A stretch of 64,000 nt of DNA, taken from assembly GCF_033100395.1 (NCBI RefSeq), contig NZ_JAWLVJ010000003.1:168170-232169 (forward strand), in the 5' to 3' direction. Shown piece after piece: positions 50,065 through 59,180 of this stretch. The notes under the pieces are model-generated. The model had not been told where the DNA came from and did not search any database. It saw only the letters and a program-made list of their open reading frames with translations. The stretch comes from Terasakiella sp033100395 (GTDB lineage: Bacteria > Pseudomonadota > Alphaproteobacteria > Rhodospirillales > Terasakiellaceae). Positions within the stretch are counted from its first letter, which is position 1. Every line of letters begins with the position of its first letter. The position numbers were made by a program, and so were the translations under genes.

Positions 50065-53000
50065 TTACATATTACGGCGATATTGCCCGCCGACTTCAAA
50101 CAAGGCATCTGAAATCTGACCGAGGGAGCAGTATTTAACCGCTTCCATCAGAACTTCAAACATATTGCCATTGGCGCGTGCGACATCTTTCAGTTTCGCG
50201 ATAATGGCTTCACCGTCTTTTGCGTTACGCTGTTGGAAGTCTCTCAAGCGATTGATCTGGCTTTCTTTTTCATCTGTTGATGAACGAGCCAGTTCAGGTG
50301 TCAGTGGTTCTTCTTCCTGTGGATTCAGGAAGGTGTTTACACCGATGATTGGCAGAGAGCCGTCATGTTTCTTCATTTCATAATATAAAGATTCATCCTG
50401 GATCAAGCCGCGCTGGTAGCCGGTTTCCATGGCACCCAAAACGCCGCCACGTTCAGAAATACGCTCGAACTCTTTCAGAACGGCTTCTTCAACCAGGTCA
50501 GTCAGTTCTTCAACAATGAAGGCACCCTGGTTCGGGTTTTCGTTTTTCGCCAGACCAAATTCCTGGTTAATGATCAACTGAATGGCCAGGGCACGACGTA
50601 CAGATTCTTCTGTCGGTGTGGTAAAGGCTTCGTCATAAGCGTTGGTGTGCAGGCTGTTGCAGTTGTCATATGTCGCCAGAAGCGCTTGCAGCGTGGTACG
50701 GATATCGTTGAAATCCATTTCCTGTGCGTGCAATGAACGGCCAGAAGTCTGAATGTGGTATTTCAGTTTCTGGGAACGTTCGTTCGCACCGTATTTGAAG
50801 CGCATGGCTGTTGACCAGATACGACGTGCCACGCGGCCAAGAACCGTATATTCCGGGTCCATCCCATTTGAGAAGAAATAAGACAGGTTTGGTGCAAATT
50901 CATCAATGTGCATGCCACGTGCCAGATAGCTTTCTGCAAAGGTGAAACCGTTGGAAAGTGTCAATGCCAGCTGAGAAATCGGGTTCGCACCTGCTTCAGC
51001 AATATGATAGCCGGAGATGGAAACTGAATAGAAGTTCCGCACATCGTGATCAACGAAATACTGTTGAATATCGCCCATCATTTTCAGGGCAAATTCTGTT
51101 GAGAAGATACAGGTGTTTTGGCCCTGATCTTCTTTCAGAATATCAGCCTGAACGGTACCGCGAACGTTTGCCAGCGTCCATGCTTTGATCTTTTCAATCT
51201 CTTCATCAGTTGGAACGCGATTGTTATCTTTTTCAAACTTTTCAAGTTGTTGCTCAATTGCTGTGTTCAGGAACATCGCCAGCAACATCGGTGCCGGGCC
51301 ATTTACTGTCATGGAAACAGAGTTGGCAGGCGCACAAAGGTCAAAGCCGCCATAAAGGACTTTCATATCATCCAGAGTCGCAATGGAAACGCCGGAGTTG
51401 CCGATTTTACCATAGATGTCCGGGCGATGATCCGGGTCCTGACCGTAAAGGGTGACAGAGTCAAAGGCGGTTGAAAGACGTTTGGCATCACTGTGTTGTG
51501 AAAGGTATTTGAAACGCTTGTTCGTGCGGAAGGCATCGCCCTCCCCCGCAAACATGCGGGTCGGGTCTTCGCCTTCACGTTTGAAAGCAAACACGCCTGC
51601 TGTGTACGGGAAGCTGCCGGGAACGTTTTCTTTCAGAAGCCATTTCAGGATTTCACCTTCATCTTCAAACTGTGGCAGGGAAACTTTTGGAATTTTTGTG
51701 CCGGACAGAGACGTGTATGTCAGTTCCGTGCGGATCTCGCGATCACGGATTTTTACGACATATTCGTCGCCTGCGTAGTTTTCTTTAACTGTCGGCCAGA
51801 TTTCCAGCAACTTATGGCAACGACCGTCAAGTTCCTGATCACGTTCCTTGATCAGTTTCTTGATCGCTTTCTTGCCCTTCTCGCCCGCTTCTTCCAGCAT
51901 ACGATTGGTTTCACGCAATTGCTGGCGTTCGCGTGCGATTTTGGACTGTTTTGCGATTTCCTGATGGTAACCTCGCACAGTATCAGCAATATCAGCCAGA
52001 TAACGGCGGCGTTCTGGTGGAACGATCGCTGTTTTTGGGGAAGAATGGCGAATGCCAGGGGACTTTTTCAGTGAAGTTTTGATTTTGCCCAGCTTTTGTT
52101 CCTGAAGCTTTGTAACCAGCTCATAATAAAGCGCAGTCACACCTTCATCGTTAAAGCGCGAAGCGATGGTACCAATGACAGGCATGTCTTCTGGGGCTGC
52201 GTGGAATTCTTCACGGTTACGCAGAACTTGCTTGGCAACATCACGAAGGGCGTCCATCGCACCTTTACGGTCAAATTTGTTGATCGCGATCACCTGGGCG
52301 AAATCCAGCATGTCGATTTTTTCAAGCTGGGAAGCCGCACCGAATTCAGGCGTCATCACATACATCGGAAAATCGACGTAAGGAACGATGCCCGCATCAC
52401 CCTGACCGATCCCGGGGGTTTCAACGATCACAAGATCAAAGCCTGCAAGTTTACAAGCGCTGATCATAGAGGTCATGCTTGGTGGAACTTCGGACTTGTT
52501 GTCACGTGTCGCAACGGAACGCACATAAATGTTTTCCACATTGTTGGCATTCATACGAATACGGTCACCCAATAGCGCGCCACCTGTCTTACGGCGGGTT
52601 GGGTCAATCGCGATAACGGCGATACGTGGCTCATCAGAATACATGCGGAAACGGCGGATCAGTTCGTCTGTCAGGGATGATTTACCAGCACCACCTGTAC
52701 CTGTGATCCCCAGAACCGGAATTTTCGTGCCAATTTTCTCAGCACCATCATCCAGCTGTTTTTGCAGCTTTTCTGGCAGTTGCTCATTTTCAAGCGCCGT
52801 CAGGATACGGGCAAGATCGTTCGTATCGCCTTTTTTCAGCTTTGTCAGGCTTTTTGGGCAGGAAATGTCTTTTGCTGGGGCATAGTCAGAACGTTTGACC
52901 ATATCCTGGATCATGCCTTCAAGCCCCATCTTGCGGCCATCTTCAGGGGAATAGATTTTCTCTACACCATGGCTCATGAGGTCCTGGATTTCATCAGTGA

Positions 53001-53328
53001 CGATTACACCGCCACCGCCGCCGAAGACCTTGATATGGCCTGCACCGCGTTCTTTCAGAAGATCGATCATATATTTGAAATATTCAACGTGACCGCCCTG
53101 ATAAGAGCTTACGGCAATGCCTTGCGCGTCTTCTTCAATCGCAGCTGTCACGATTTCGTCAACAGAGCGGTTGTGGCCCAGGTGAATGACTTCAGCGCCA
53201 TTGGATTGCAAAATACGGCGCATGATGTTGATTGATGCATCGTGGCCGTCAAACAGGCTTGCCGCTGTTACAAAGCGTACAGGGTTCTTGAGTTTAAGTG
53301 CCTTTTTCTTAGTGCTACCGTCTGGCAT
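50065..53328 (-). CDS. icmF: Fused isobutyryl-CoA mutase IcmF
   Basis: A 1087-residue enzyme joining three parts. Residues 15-150 are a B12-binding domain with the base-off motif SLFDGHDASINIMRR. Residues 200-430 are a MeaB-type GTPase chaperone, with Walker A GTGGAGKSS near 208-216 and a switch region VIVETPGIGQGD. From about 520 the mutase barrel has TRMFAGEGDA, LSQHSDAKRLSTAFDSVTLYG and the C-terminal substrate region YDNCNSLHTNAYDEA. It interconverts isobutyryl- and n-butyryl-CoA, or related acyl-CoAs, in valine and butyrate-type metabolism. It stands alone; a 20-bp palindrome lies 140 bases upstream. Confidence 0.94.
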   Translation of the reverse strand: MPDGSTKKKALKLKNPVRFVTAASLFDGHDASINIMRRILQSNGAEVIHLGHNRSVDEIVTAAIEEDAQGIAVSSYQGGHVEYFKYMIDLLKERGAGHIKVFGGGGGVIVTDEIQDLMSHGVEKIYSPEDGRKMGLEGMIQDMVKRSDYAPAKDISCPKSLTKLKKGDTNDLARILTALENEQLPEKLQKQLDDGAEKIGTKIPVLGITGTGGAGKSSLTDELIRRFRMYSDEPRIAVIAIDPTRRKTGGALLGDRIRMNANNVENIYVRSVATRDNKSEVPPSMTSMISACKLAGFDLVIVETPGIGQGDAGIVPYVDFPMYVMTPEFGAASQLEKIDMLDFAQVIAINKFDRKGAMDALRDVAKQVLRNREEFHAAPEDMPVIGTIASRFNDEGVTALYYELVTKLQEQKLGKIKTSLKKSPGIRHSSPKTAIVPPERRRYLADIADTVRGYHQEIAKQSKIARERQQLRETNRMLEEAGEKGKKAIKKLIKERDQELDGRCHKLLEIWPTVKENYAGDEYVVKIRDREIRTELTYTSLSGTKIPKVSLPQFEDEGEILKWLLKENVPGSFPYTAGVFAFKREGEDPTRMFAGEGDAFRTNKRFKYLSQHSDAKRLSTAFDSVTLYGQDPDHRPDIYGKIGNSGVSIATLDDMKVLYGGFDLCAPANSVSMTVNGPAPMLLAMFLNTAIEQQLEKFEKDNNRVPTDEEIEKIKAWTLANVRGTVQADILKEDQGQNTCIFSTEFALKMMGDIQQYFVDHDVRNFYSVSISGYHIAEAGANPISQLALTLSNGFTFAESYLARGMHIDEFAPNLSYFFSNGMDPEYTVLGRVARRIWSTAMRFKYGANERSQKLKYHIQTSGRSLHAQEMDFNDIRTTLQALLATYDNCNSLHTNAYDEAFTTPTEESVRRALAIQLIINQEFGLAKNENPNQGAFIVEELTDLVEEAVLKEFERISERGGVLGAMETGYQRGLIQDESLYYEMKKHDGSLPIIGVNTFLNPQEEEPLTPELARSSTDEKESQINRLRDFQQRNAKDGEAIIAKLKDVARANGNMFEVLMEAVKYCSLGQISDALFEVGGQYRRNM

Positions 53329-53466
53329 GTGATCCTCCCAAAAAGATGATGAAATAAATCGGTACTGTAATACCGAATTGTTTCTTTTTTTAAACGCCCT
53401 AACCTGATAAGGGGAGGACGTTGCAAAAAACCAACCTGATTTTTCAAGTTGGTATCAAATCAATAA

Positions 53467-53486
53467 TTACGTTTACGTAAACGTAA
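53467..53486. promoter_or_regulatory. 20-bp perfect palindrome between icmF and metY
   Basis: TTACGTTTACGTAAACGTAA reads the same on both strands. It contains the overlapping TTTACGTAAACGTAAA, a pattern I associate with MerR-type regulators of branched-chain amino-acid or acyl-CoA breakdown, which would suit icmF. The 440-bp gap 53329-53768 also has a near-perfect hairpin at 53430-53453 and a 6-bp closing stem at 53689-53735 in front of metY; no other ORF is evident. Confidence 0.65.
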
Positions 53487-53768
53487 AGCAATGGATCGGG
53501 AAGGTAAAGTAAAAAAATGTTAAAACTGCATGGCAATCGGATTCCGTAATCACAGAGTATTGGATTACCAAAGCTTTCCCTTTTTCAATCTGGATAGAAA
53601 ATTTCTAAAAGTTGGTGGCAAGAGTTTTGGATGATTGCCATATGCGTTTTTTCTAAAGTTGTTGCGGGTAATGTGAAGGTCCGAAAATGGCGAAGCTGCT
53701 TGACGCACACCTTTTGAAATGGTCTTGTGTTCGCCAATCTCTAATTAAATTTAAATAAGGATAGGACC

Positions 53769-55061
53769 ATGTCTGATAAACAACTGCATCCCGAAACATT
53801 GGCACTTCACGCGGGTTACCGTAATGATCCTGGCGCAAAATCTGTTGCTGTGCCGATCCATCAGACAACATCCTATCAATTCGACAGTGCTGAACATGCC
53901 GCCAACCTGTTTGCGCTGAAAGAGTTCGGCAACATCTATACCCGTATCATGAACCCAACGACGGATGTTCTGGAACAACGTCTTGCGGCGATGGAAGGCG
54001 GCGTGGCAGCACTGGGTGTTTCTTCCGGTCAGTCAGCAGCAACACTGGCGATCCTGAACCTGTGTAGCGCGGGTGATAACTTCGTCACGTCAACGGACCT
54101 TTATGGCGGAACCTGGAACCTGTTTGCCAACACTTTTAAGCAAATGGGCATTGAAGCGCGCTTTGTTGATCCGGCTGATCCAGAAGCTTTCCGTACAGCG
54201 ACAGATGACAAGACACGTTGCTACTTTGCTGAAACACTGCCAAACCCGAAACTGAACGTTTTCCCGATTAAAGAAGTGGCTGATATTGGTCGCGAAATTG
54301 GCGTGCCGCTGATTGTTGATAACACAGCAGCACCCGTTATTTGCCGTCCGCTGGAACATGGTGCGGCTGTTGTGATGTATTCCACAACCAAATACATCGG
54401 TGGTCACGGTACCAGCATCGGCGGCATGATCATTGATGGCGGTAACTTTGACTGGGAAGCTCATGGTGATCGCTTCCCTACCCTCAATCAGCCTGATCCG
54501 TCTTATCACGGTGCCGTCTGGACGGAGGCTGTAAAGCCACTGGGTCCAATCGCTTATATCATTCGTGCTCGTGTAACGCTGCTGCGTGATATCGGTGCGG
54601 CGGAAAGCCCATTCAATGCCTGGCAGACCATTCAGGGGCTGGAAACACTGCCTCTGCGCATGCGTCAGCATTGTGAAAATGCCGATAAGGTGGTTGAGTT
54701 CCTTAAAGGTCATGACAAAATCACAAACGTGATCCACCCAAATGTTGCTGAAGGTGAAGCAAAACGCCGTGCAGAAACTTATCTGAAAGGCGGCAATGGT
54801 GCCTTGATCGGTTTTGAGCTGGCAGGCGGTCTGGAAGCTGGCCGTACCTTCATTGATTCCCTCGAACTGCTGTATCATGTTGCGAACATTGGTGATGCAC
54901 GTTCTTTGGCGATTCACCCTGCAAGCACGACGCACTCCCAAATGACGGAAGAAGAACAGTTGATGTCTGGTGTGACAGCTGGTTATGTGCGTCTGTCCAT
55001 CGGGATTGAGCATGCCGACGATATCATTGCCGATATCGAACAGGCTTTGGCAAAAGTGTAA
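53769..55061 (+). CDS. metY: O-acetylhomoserine sulfhydrylase (MetY-type PLP enzyme)
   Basis: A 430-residue PLP enzyme of the Cys/Met-metabolism family. The PLP-binding Lys is Lys208 in VMYSTTKYIGGHG. Typical segments are ETLALHAGYRNDP at the start, PIHQTTSYQFDSAEHAANLF, YTRIMNPTTDVLEQRLAAMEGG and the large C-terminal ASTTHSQMTEEE. The length and the extra inserts fit MetY rather than MetB/MetC or MetZ. It converts O-acetylhomoserine and sulfide to homocysteine. A single ATAGGA lies before the ATG. Its terminator is at 55084. Confidence 0.9.
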   Translation: MSDKQLHPETLALHAGYRNDPGAKSVAVPIHQTTSYQFDSAEHAANLFALKEFGNIYTRIMNPTTDVLEQRLAAMEGGVAALGVSSGQSAATLAILNLCSAGDNFVTSTDLYGGTWNLFANTFKQMGIEARFVDPADPEAFRTATDDKTRCYFAETLPNPKLNVFPIKEVADIGREIGVPLIVDNTAAPVICRPLEHGAAVVMYSTTKYIGGHGTSIGGMIIDGGNFDWEAHGDRFPTLNQPDPSYHGAVWTEAVKPLGPIAYIIRARVTLLRDIGAAESPFNAWQTIQGLETLPLRMRQHCENADKVVEFLKGHDKITNVIHPNVAEGEAKRRAETYLKGGNGALIGFELAGGLEAGRTFIDSLELLYHVANIGDARSLAIHPASTTHSQMTEEEQLMSGVTAGYVRLSIGIEHADDIIADIEQALAKV

Positions 55062-55083
55062 TCTTTGCCATAATTTAAGCATA

Positions 55084-55116
55084 AACGCCGTGCATATAGT
55101 GCGCGGCGTTTTTCTT
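55084..55116 (+). terminator. Intrinsic terminator of metY
   Basis: AACGCCG (55084-55090) and CGGCGTT (55104-55110) form a 7-bp stem with further GC pairing inside the loop, followed by TTTCTTT. It begins 22 bases after the metY stop. Confidence 0.8.
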
Positions 55117-55135
55117 TGATGAAGGGGGATTTAAA

Positions 55136-56149
55136 GTGTCACGTCCGCATTTTCTTACCAATGCTTCTTATCCACGTACACGCATGCGCAGAAACCGTCA
55201 GACGGAATGGACCCGTCGTATGGTGCGTGAAAATAATCTAAGCGTTGATGATCTGGTCTGGCCGATCTTTGTTCTGGAAGGTGAAAACCGCCGTGAAGCA
55301 GTTGCTTCCATGCCGGGTGTTGAACGGTTATCTGTTGATTTGCTGGTTGAAGCCGTGGGTGAAGCATATGACCTGGGTATTCCGGCGATTGAAGTTTTCC
55401 CCTACACTGATGACGACCTGAAGACGCCTTGTGCGAAGGAAGCGCTGAATAAGGATAATCTCGTCTGTCGTGCCGTGCGTGCTATCAAGGCAAAATACCC
55501 GGATATGGGCGTCATTACCGATATCGCGCTGGATCCTTACAACAGCGAAGGTCATGATGGTTTGGTCAAGGATGGCGTTATCCTGAATGATGAAACCATT
55601 GATGTCTTGTGCCAACAGGCTATCGTTCAGGCAGAAGCAGGCTGTGATGTGGTTGCCCCGTCTGACATGATGGATGGTCGTATGGGAGCAATTCGGGATG
55701 CGCTGGACGGTGCAGGTTTCCAGAATGTGCAGACAATTTCCTATGCGGCTAAATACGCCTCTGCCTTTTACGGACCATTTCGTGATGCAGTAGGTTCTGG
55801 TAGTGCGCTGGGTAAAGGCGATAAGAAGACCTATCAGATGGACCCTGCCAATACCGATGAGTCTTTGCGCGAAGTCGCCCTGGATATTGCAGAAGGGGCT
55901 GACATGTTTATGATCAAGCCGGGTATGCCGTATCTGGACATTGTGCACCGTATTAAAGAATCTTTTGGGGCACCTGTGGCGGTTTATCATGTCAGTGGTG
56001 AATATGCGATGCTGAAAGCGGCTGTTCAAAACGGCTGGCTGGACAATGACCGTGCCGTTCTGGAAAGTCTGATGTGTTTTAAACGTGCGGGCGCTGATGT
56101 GATTTTTACTTATTGCGCTGTGGAAGCCGCGAAACTGTTACAGAAGTAA
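55136..56149 (+). CDS. hemB: Delta-aminolevulinic acid dehydratase (porphobilinogen synthase)
   Basis: A 337-residue heme-pathway enzyme. The two Schiff-base Lys segments are visible (ISYAAKYASAFYGPF and FMIKPGMPYLD). The metal region reads TDIALDPYNSEGHDG, with Asp where zinc-type enzymes have Cys, so it is probably a Mg-dependent form. The start is GTG with a strong ribosome site (GGGGGA). It follows the metY terminator and has its own at 56161. Confidence 0.95.
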   Translation: MSRPHFLTNASYPRTRMRRNRQTEWTRRMVRENNLSVDDLVWPIFVLEGENRREAVASMPGVERLSVDLLVEAVGEAYDLGIPAIEVFPYTDDDLKTPCAKEALNKDNLVCRAVRAIKAKYPDMGVITDIALDPYNSEGHDGLVKDGVILNDETIDVLCQQAIVQAEAGCDVVAPSDMMDGRMGAIRDALDGAGFQNVQTISYAAKYASAFYGPFRDAVGSGSALGKGDKKTYQMDPANTDESLREVALDIAEGADMFMIKPGMPYLDIVHRIKESFGAPVAVYHVSGEYAMLKAAVQNGWLDNDRAVLESLMCFKRAGADVIFTYCAVEAAKLLQK

Positions 56150-56160
56150 ACCGAACAAAG

Positions 56161-56200
56161 AAAAAGGGCCGCAGAGAACAATCTCTTGCGGCCCTTTTTG
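56161..56200. terminator. Bidirectional terminator between hemB and cheW
   Basis: AAAAAGGGCCGCAGAGA and TCTCTTGCGGCCCTTTTT pair with one bulged base around a 4-base loop. Both sides have T-runs in the outward direction, so it can stop transcripts of hemB (plus) and cheW (minus). Confidence 0.87.
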
Positions 56201-56216
56201 ATTCTGTAATCTGATT

Positions 56217-56714
56217 TTACGCAGATTTAACGTCGCCTGTTTGGATATCAAGCATACGATCTACATCCAGAACAACCATCAACTTGCCATCCAGACGATA
56301 GACGCCGGAAGCAAATTCGCGCCAGATCGGGTCAAGCGTGCTTGGGTTGCGTTCATAATTCTTTTCATCAAGGCTGAGAACTTCACCTACTGTATCAACA
56401 AGCAGGCTGTAGAGTTCATTTACATGTTCAACCGTTACGCCCATACTTTGGCCGTCATCCTGGCGCTTTGGCAGGCCAAGGCGGACACGTACATCAATTA
56501 CGGTAACGATACGACCACGCAGGTTAATAGAACCTGCCACTTCTTTCGGCGCCAGTGGGATAAAGGCGATATGGTCGGGCATCAGGATGTCCTGAACCTT
56601 CAGGACGGGGATACCAAAAAGCTGTCCGTCAATTTTAAAGGTAACGTAATCTTCCAATCCGTCCCCTTTAATGAGGTCTGTGGACTGTCCATCAGTCGTA
56701 ACGAGCTGGTTCAT
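56217..56714 (-). CDS. Chemotaxis scaffold protein CheW
   Basis: A 165-residue protein with the CheW SH3-like double-barrel pattern: YVTFKIDGQLFGIPVLKVQDIL, VAGSINLRGRIVTVIDVRVRLGL, ELYSLLVDTVGEVLSL and KLMVVLDVDRML. CheW links chemoreceptors to CheA. No other che gene is in the window, so it may serve an accessory receptor system. Confidence 0.93.
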   Translation of the reverse strand: MNQLVTTDGQSTDLIKGDGLEDYVTFKIDGQLFGIPVLKVQDILMPDHIAFIPLAPKEVAGSINLRGRIVTVIDVRVRLGLPKRQDDGQSMGVTVEHVNELYSLLVDTVGEVLSLDEKNYERNPSTLDPIWREFASGVYRLDGKLMVVLDVDRMLDIQTGDVKSA

Positions 56715-56860
56715 GTTTCTTTCTCCGGCCTTTAACTCTTTGGCGTATTTGTTCTTCAGGCCTCAACGAAGCCATCCCTCAAATGATTTAAAAACAAATC
56801 TACACAAAAATCTACTAAAGAGTTAACCAAATTATTGATTTCTTCGACTTATTTATAAAA

Positions 56861-57703
56861 TTAGCTGTTCAACCATTGTTTTACAAGTCCGATTTGATCT
56901 TCATCCATCAAGGTTGGTGCATGCCCGACTTGTGGGATTTCAACCAGTTCCGCATCTGGTCCGCGTTTTAACATTTCTTGAGCGGTCTCACGGGTAAGTA
57001 AATCAGACTTTTCACCGCGTAAAATCAGGACCGGGCATTTGACCGCATCCCAAAGTGGCCATAAATCCACATCAACAGGTTCCGATTCACGAATGGGAAT
57101 GGCCAATGCGGGGTCGTAATGAAGAGCCAGTTTGTCATCTTCACAACGTTTCGCACTATGTTCGGCAAGGTGTCGCCATTGTTTATCTGTCAAATTGCCG
57201 AAAGGTTCATGGACCAGTCGTAAGTGTGCTTCCAGTTCGTCCATGGAGTTGAATTTTGGGTTTAGGCCTAAATAATCTGCGATACGCGCCAGAGATTCCT
57301 TGGGGATGAATGGACCCACATCATTTATAATCAGGCGCTGGATTGGCGAATTGGGTTGTGCCGCCAGCATCATGCCGATAATGCCGCCCATAGATGTGCC
57401 AATCCAGTCGATTTTTTCCTTCCCGATCCGGGCGAGCAAGGCGGCCATATCATTTACATAGACTGGGAAGCCGTAATCTTGTGGGTTGATCAGCCAGTCG
57501 CTATACCCCCTGCCCGCAATATCTGGGCAAAAGACGTGATGGCTGTCAGACAGGCTTTGTGCGAAATCGTCGAAATCCCGACTGTTTCTGGTTAAACCAT
57601 GCACACAAACAGCGGTGTGTGACGCGTTATCCTTGCCCCATTCCGTATAGGCAATTTTGTGAAAACCGTGGGGGCCAAGACTGAGAAAACTTTTTTGCTG
57701 CAT
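56861..57703 (-). CDS. Alpha/beta-fold hydrolase
   Basis: A 280-residue hydrolase. The oxyanion strand is VCVHGLTRNSRDFDDFA, the nucleophile elbow is GTSMGG near residue 105, the acid Asp is probably in ILRGEKSDLL, and the His in VGHAPTL near the end. The pattern is that of broad esterase/C-C-hydrolase relatives; the substrate is not indicated. The ATG at 57703 is the first codon that begins family-like sequence. It is divergent from the enoyl-CoA hydratase gene, 88 bases apart. Confidence 0.82.
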   Translation of the reverse strand: MQQKSFLSLGPHGFHKIAYTEWGKDNASHTAVCVHGLTRNSRDFDDFAQSLSDSHHVFCPDIAGRGYSDWLINPQDYGFPVYVNDMAALLARIGKEKIDWIGTSMGGIIGMMLAAQPNSPIQRLIINDVGPFIPKESLARIADYLGLNPKFNSMDELEAHLRLVHEPFGNLTDKQWRHLAEHSAKRCEDDKLALHYDPALAIPIRESEPVDVDLWPLWDAVKCPVLILRGEKSDLLTRETAQEMLKRGPDAELVEIPQVGHAPTLMDEDQIGLVKQWLNS

Positions 57704-57791
57704 GGGAGGTGTTATCCTTTTCAAACCAATTGCCTTATTTTTCAAAGTTGATAGTTTGGAAGTCAAACAATTTATTTACTGGAGCCGAAAA

Positions 57792-58571
57792 ATGTCCGAC
57801 CCAATTTTAGTACAGCGCGAAGGTGCCATCGTTACCGTTGTTCTGAATAACCCGGAAAAACGAAATGCACTGACCAAACCTGCCTGGGCCAAGCTTGGGG
57901 AGGTTATGGAAGAATTGTCTAAGGACAATGATCTGAGATGTGTAATTTTGCGTGGCGCTGGTGATGAAGCTTTTGCAGCAGGCGCGGATATTGGGGAATT
58001 TCCGACGGAACGTTCTTCGGCTGCGCAGGCTAAAGCCTATGGAGAAGTCGTAACCCGCACCGTAAAAGCGATTGAAGAATGTCAGCATCCGACCATTGCG
58101 TTGATCAAGGGGGCTTGCACAGGGGGCGGACTGGAAATCGCTTGTGCCTGTGATATGCGAATTGCCGGGGAAAGTTCCCGGTTTGGGGTGCCGATCAATC
58201 GTTTGGGACATACGCTGGCCTACCCGGAGCTGGACGCCATTTTACGTCTGGTTAGCCCGGCTGTCATGCTTGAGCTCTTGTTGGAAGGCCGTGTTCTAGA
58301 CGCTGACTATGCGCTGCGTGTCGGAATGATTAACCGCATTGTTGAAGATTGGGAAGTTGAAGAGGAAGTGCGCGTGGTTGCTGATCGCATCGCCAAAGGT
58401 GCGCCACTTGCTGCACGCCTTCACAAGAAAATGGTTCGACGTTTAAAGCAGCCTGCCCCGCTCAGCCAATCAGAATTGGACGAAGCCTTTTCTACATGTG
58501 ATTCCGAAGACTATCAGGTCGGGTTTAAAGCTTTTATGGAAAAGAAAACGCCTGTATTTAAAGCCAAATAG
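57792..58571 (+). CDS. Enoyl-CoA hydratase/isomerase family protein
   Basis: A 259-residue crotonase-fold enzyme. The oxyanion-hole segments are GAGDEAFAAGADIGEF near residue 55 and ALIKGACTGGGLEIACACDMRIA near 100-120; the latter ends in an RIAG rather than the E-rich segment of classical hydratases. The catalytic Glu in GLEIACACD is conserved in this branch. The ATG at 57792 follows the conserved start SDPILVQREGAIVTVVLNN. The specific acyl-CoA is unknown. Confidence 0.85.
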   Translation: MSDPILVQREGAIVTVVLNNPEKRNALTKPAWAKLGEVMEELSKDNDLRCVILRGAGDEAFAAGADIGEFPTERSSAAQAKAYGEVVTRTVKAIEECQHPTIALIKGACTGGGLEIACACDMRIAGESSRFGVPINRLGHTLAYPELDAILRLVSPAVMLELLLEGRVLDADYALRVGMINRIVEDWEVEEEVRVVADRIAKGAPLAARLHKKMVRRLKQPAPLSQSELDEAFSTCDSEDYQVGFKAFMEKKTPVFKAK

Positions 58572-58573
58572 GT

Positions 58574-59047
58574 TTAAAGCGTTTTGTAGCCGCCTTTGTA
58601 ATAGAGCAAGGGTTCTGATTTTTCAGATTGTTCCAGATTGGTGACTTCGCCCACAAAAATGGTGTGGTCGCCACCAGGGTGCGCTGCTGCACGTTTGCAT
58701 TCAAGATTTGCCAATGTACCTGAAAGGACAGGAACACCGTTTTGTCCCTCTTTCCAGCCGACGTTGCTGAATTTATTGTCGTCTGATCCTGCAAACAGGT
58801 TGGAAATATCTTCCTGACCAGCTGAGAGAATGCCGATGTTGAAGTTTTTAGTATCGGTGAAAATCTCACAAAGCTGGCTTTCGTTTTTCAGGGAAAACAA
58901 AACCATGGGTGGCTCCAGCGATACGGAGGCGAAGGAATTAATCGTGACACCGATCAGGTTTTCGTTTTCATCCTTGGTCGTGACAACAGTAATTCCTGTT
59001 GCGAATTTTCCAAGTGCATCTCTGAAATCTCTTTGATCAATGCTCAT
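58574..59047 (-). CDS. Flavin reductase-like FMN-binding protein
   Basis: A 157-residue member of the flavin reductase (HpaC-like) family. The start RDFRDALGKFATGITVVTTK, the FMN motif GVTINSFASVSLEPPMVLFSL and the C-terminal HTIFVGEV are diagnostic. Such proteins reduce FMN or FAD with NAD(P)H and hand it to a monooxygenase. No monooxygenase lies beside it. The ATG at 59047 gives the family length. It converges on the hydratase gene with 2 bases between stops. Confidence 0.87.
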   Translation of the reverse strand: MSIDQRDFRDALGKFATGITVVTTKDENENLIGVTINSFASVSLEPPMVLFSLKNESQLCEIFTDTKNFNIGILSAGQEDISNLFAGSDDNKFSNVGWKEGQNGVPVLSGTLANLECKRAAAHPGGDHTIFVGEVTNLEQSEKSEPLLYYKGGYKTL

Positions 59048-59180
59048 TTTTATTTCCGTAGGTTTTAATTTACGATGTTTCAATAGAGATCAAAACAAAC
59101 CACGTCAATGGTTGTTTATTCTAAGTTATCGCCTTACCTTATGAAATATATGGAGTCAATTGCACGATTACGAAGGAAAA

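Noticed and set aside
53600..53768. SAM-II riboswitch in front of metY
   Set aside because: The gene is a usual SAM-II target, but I could not find the conserved GATTT and GCTAAA elements or the pseudoknot order. A covariance search would settle it.
54090..55082. Long minus-strand frame opposite metY
   Set aside because: It is a shadow of a clear PLP enzyme with Lys208 in context; no ribosome site or conserved motif supports the reverse reading.
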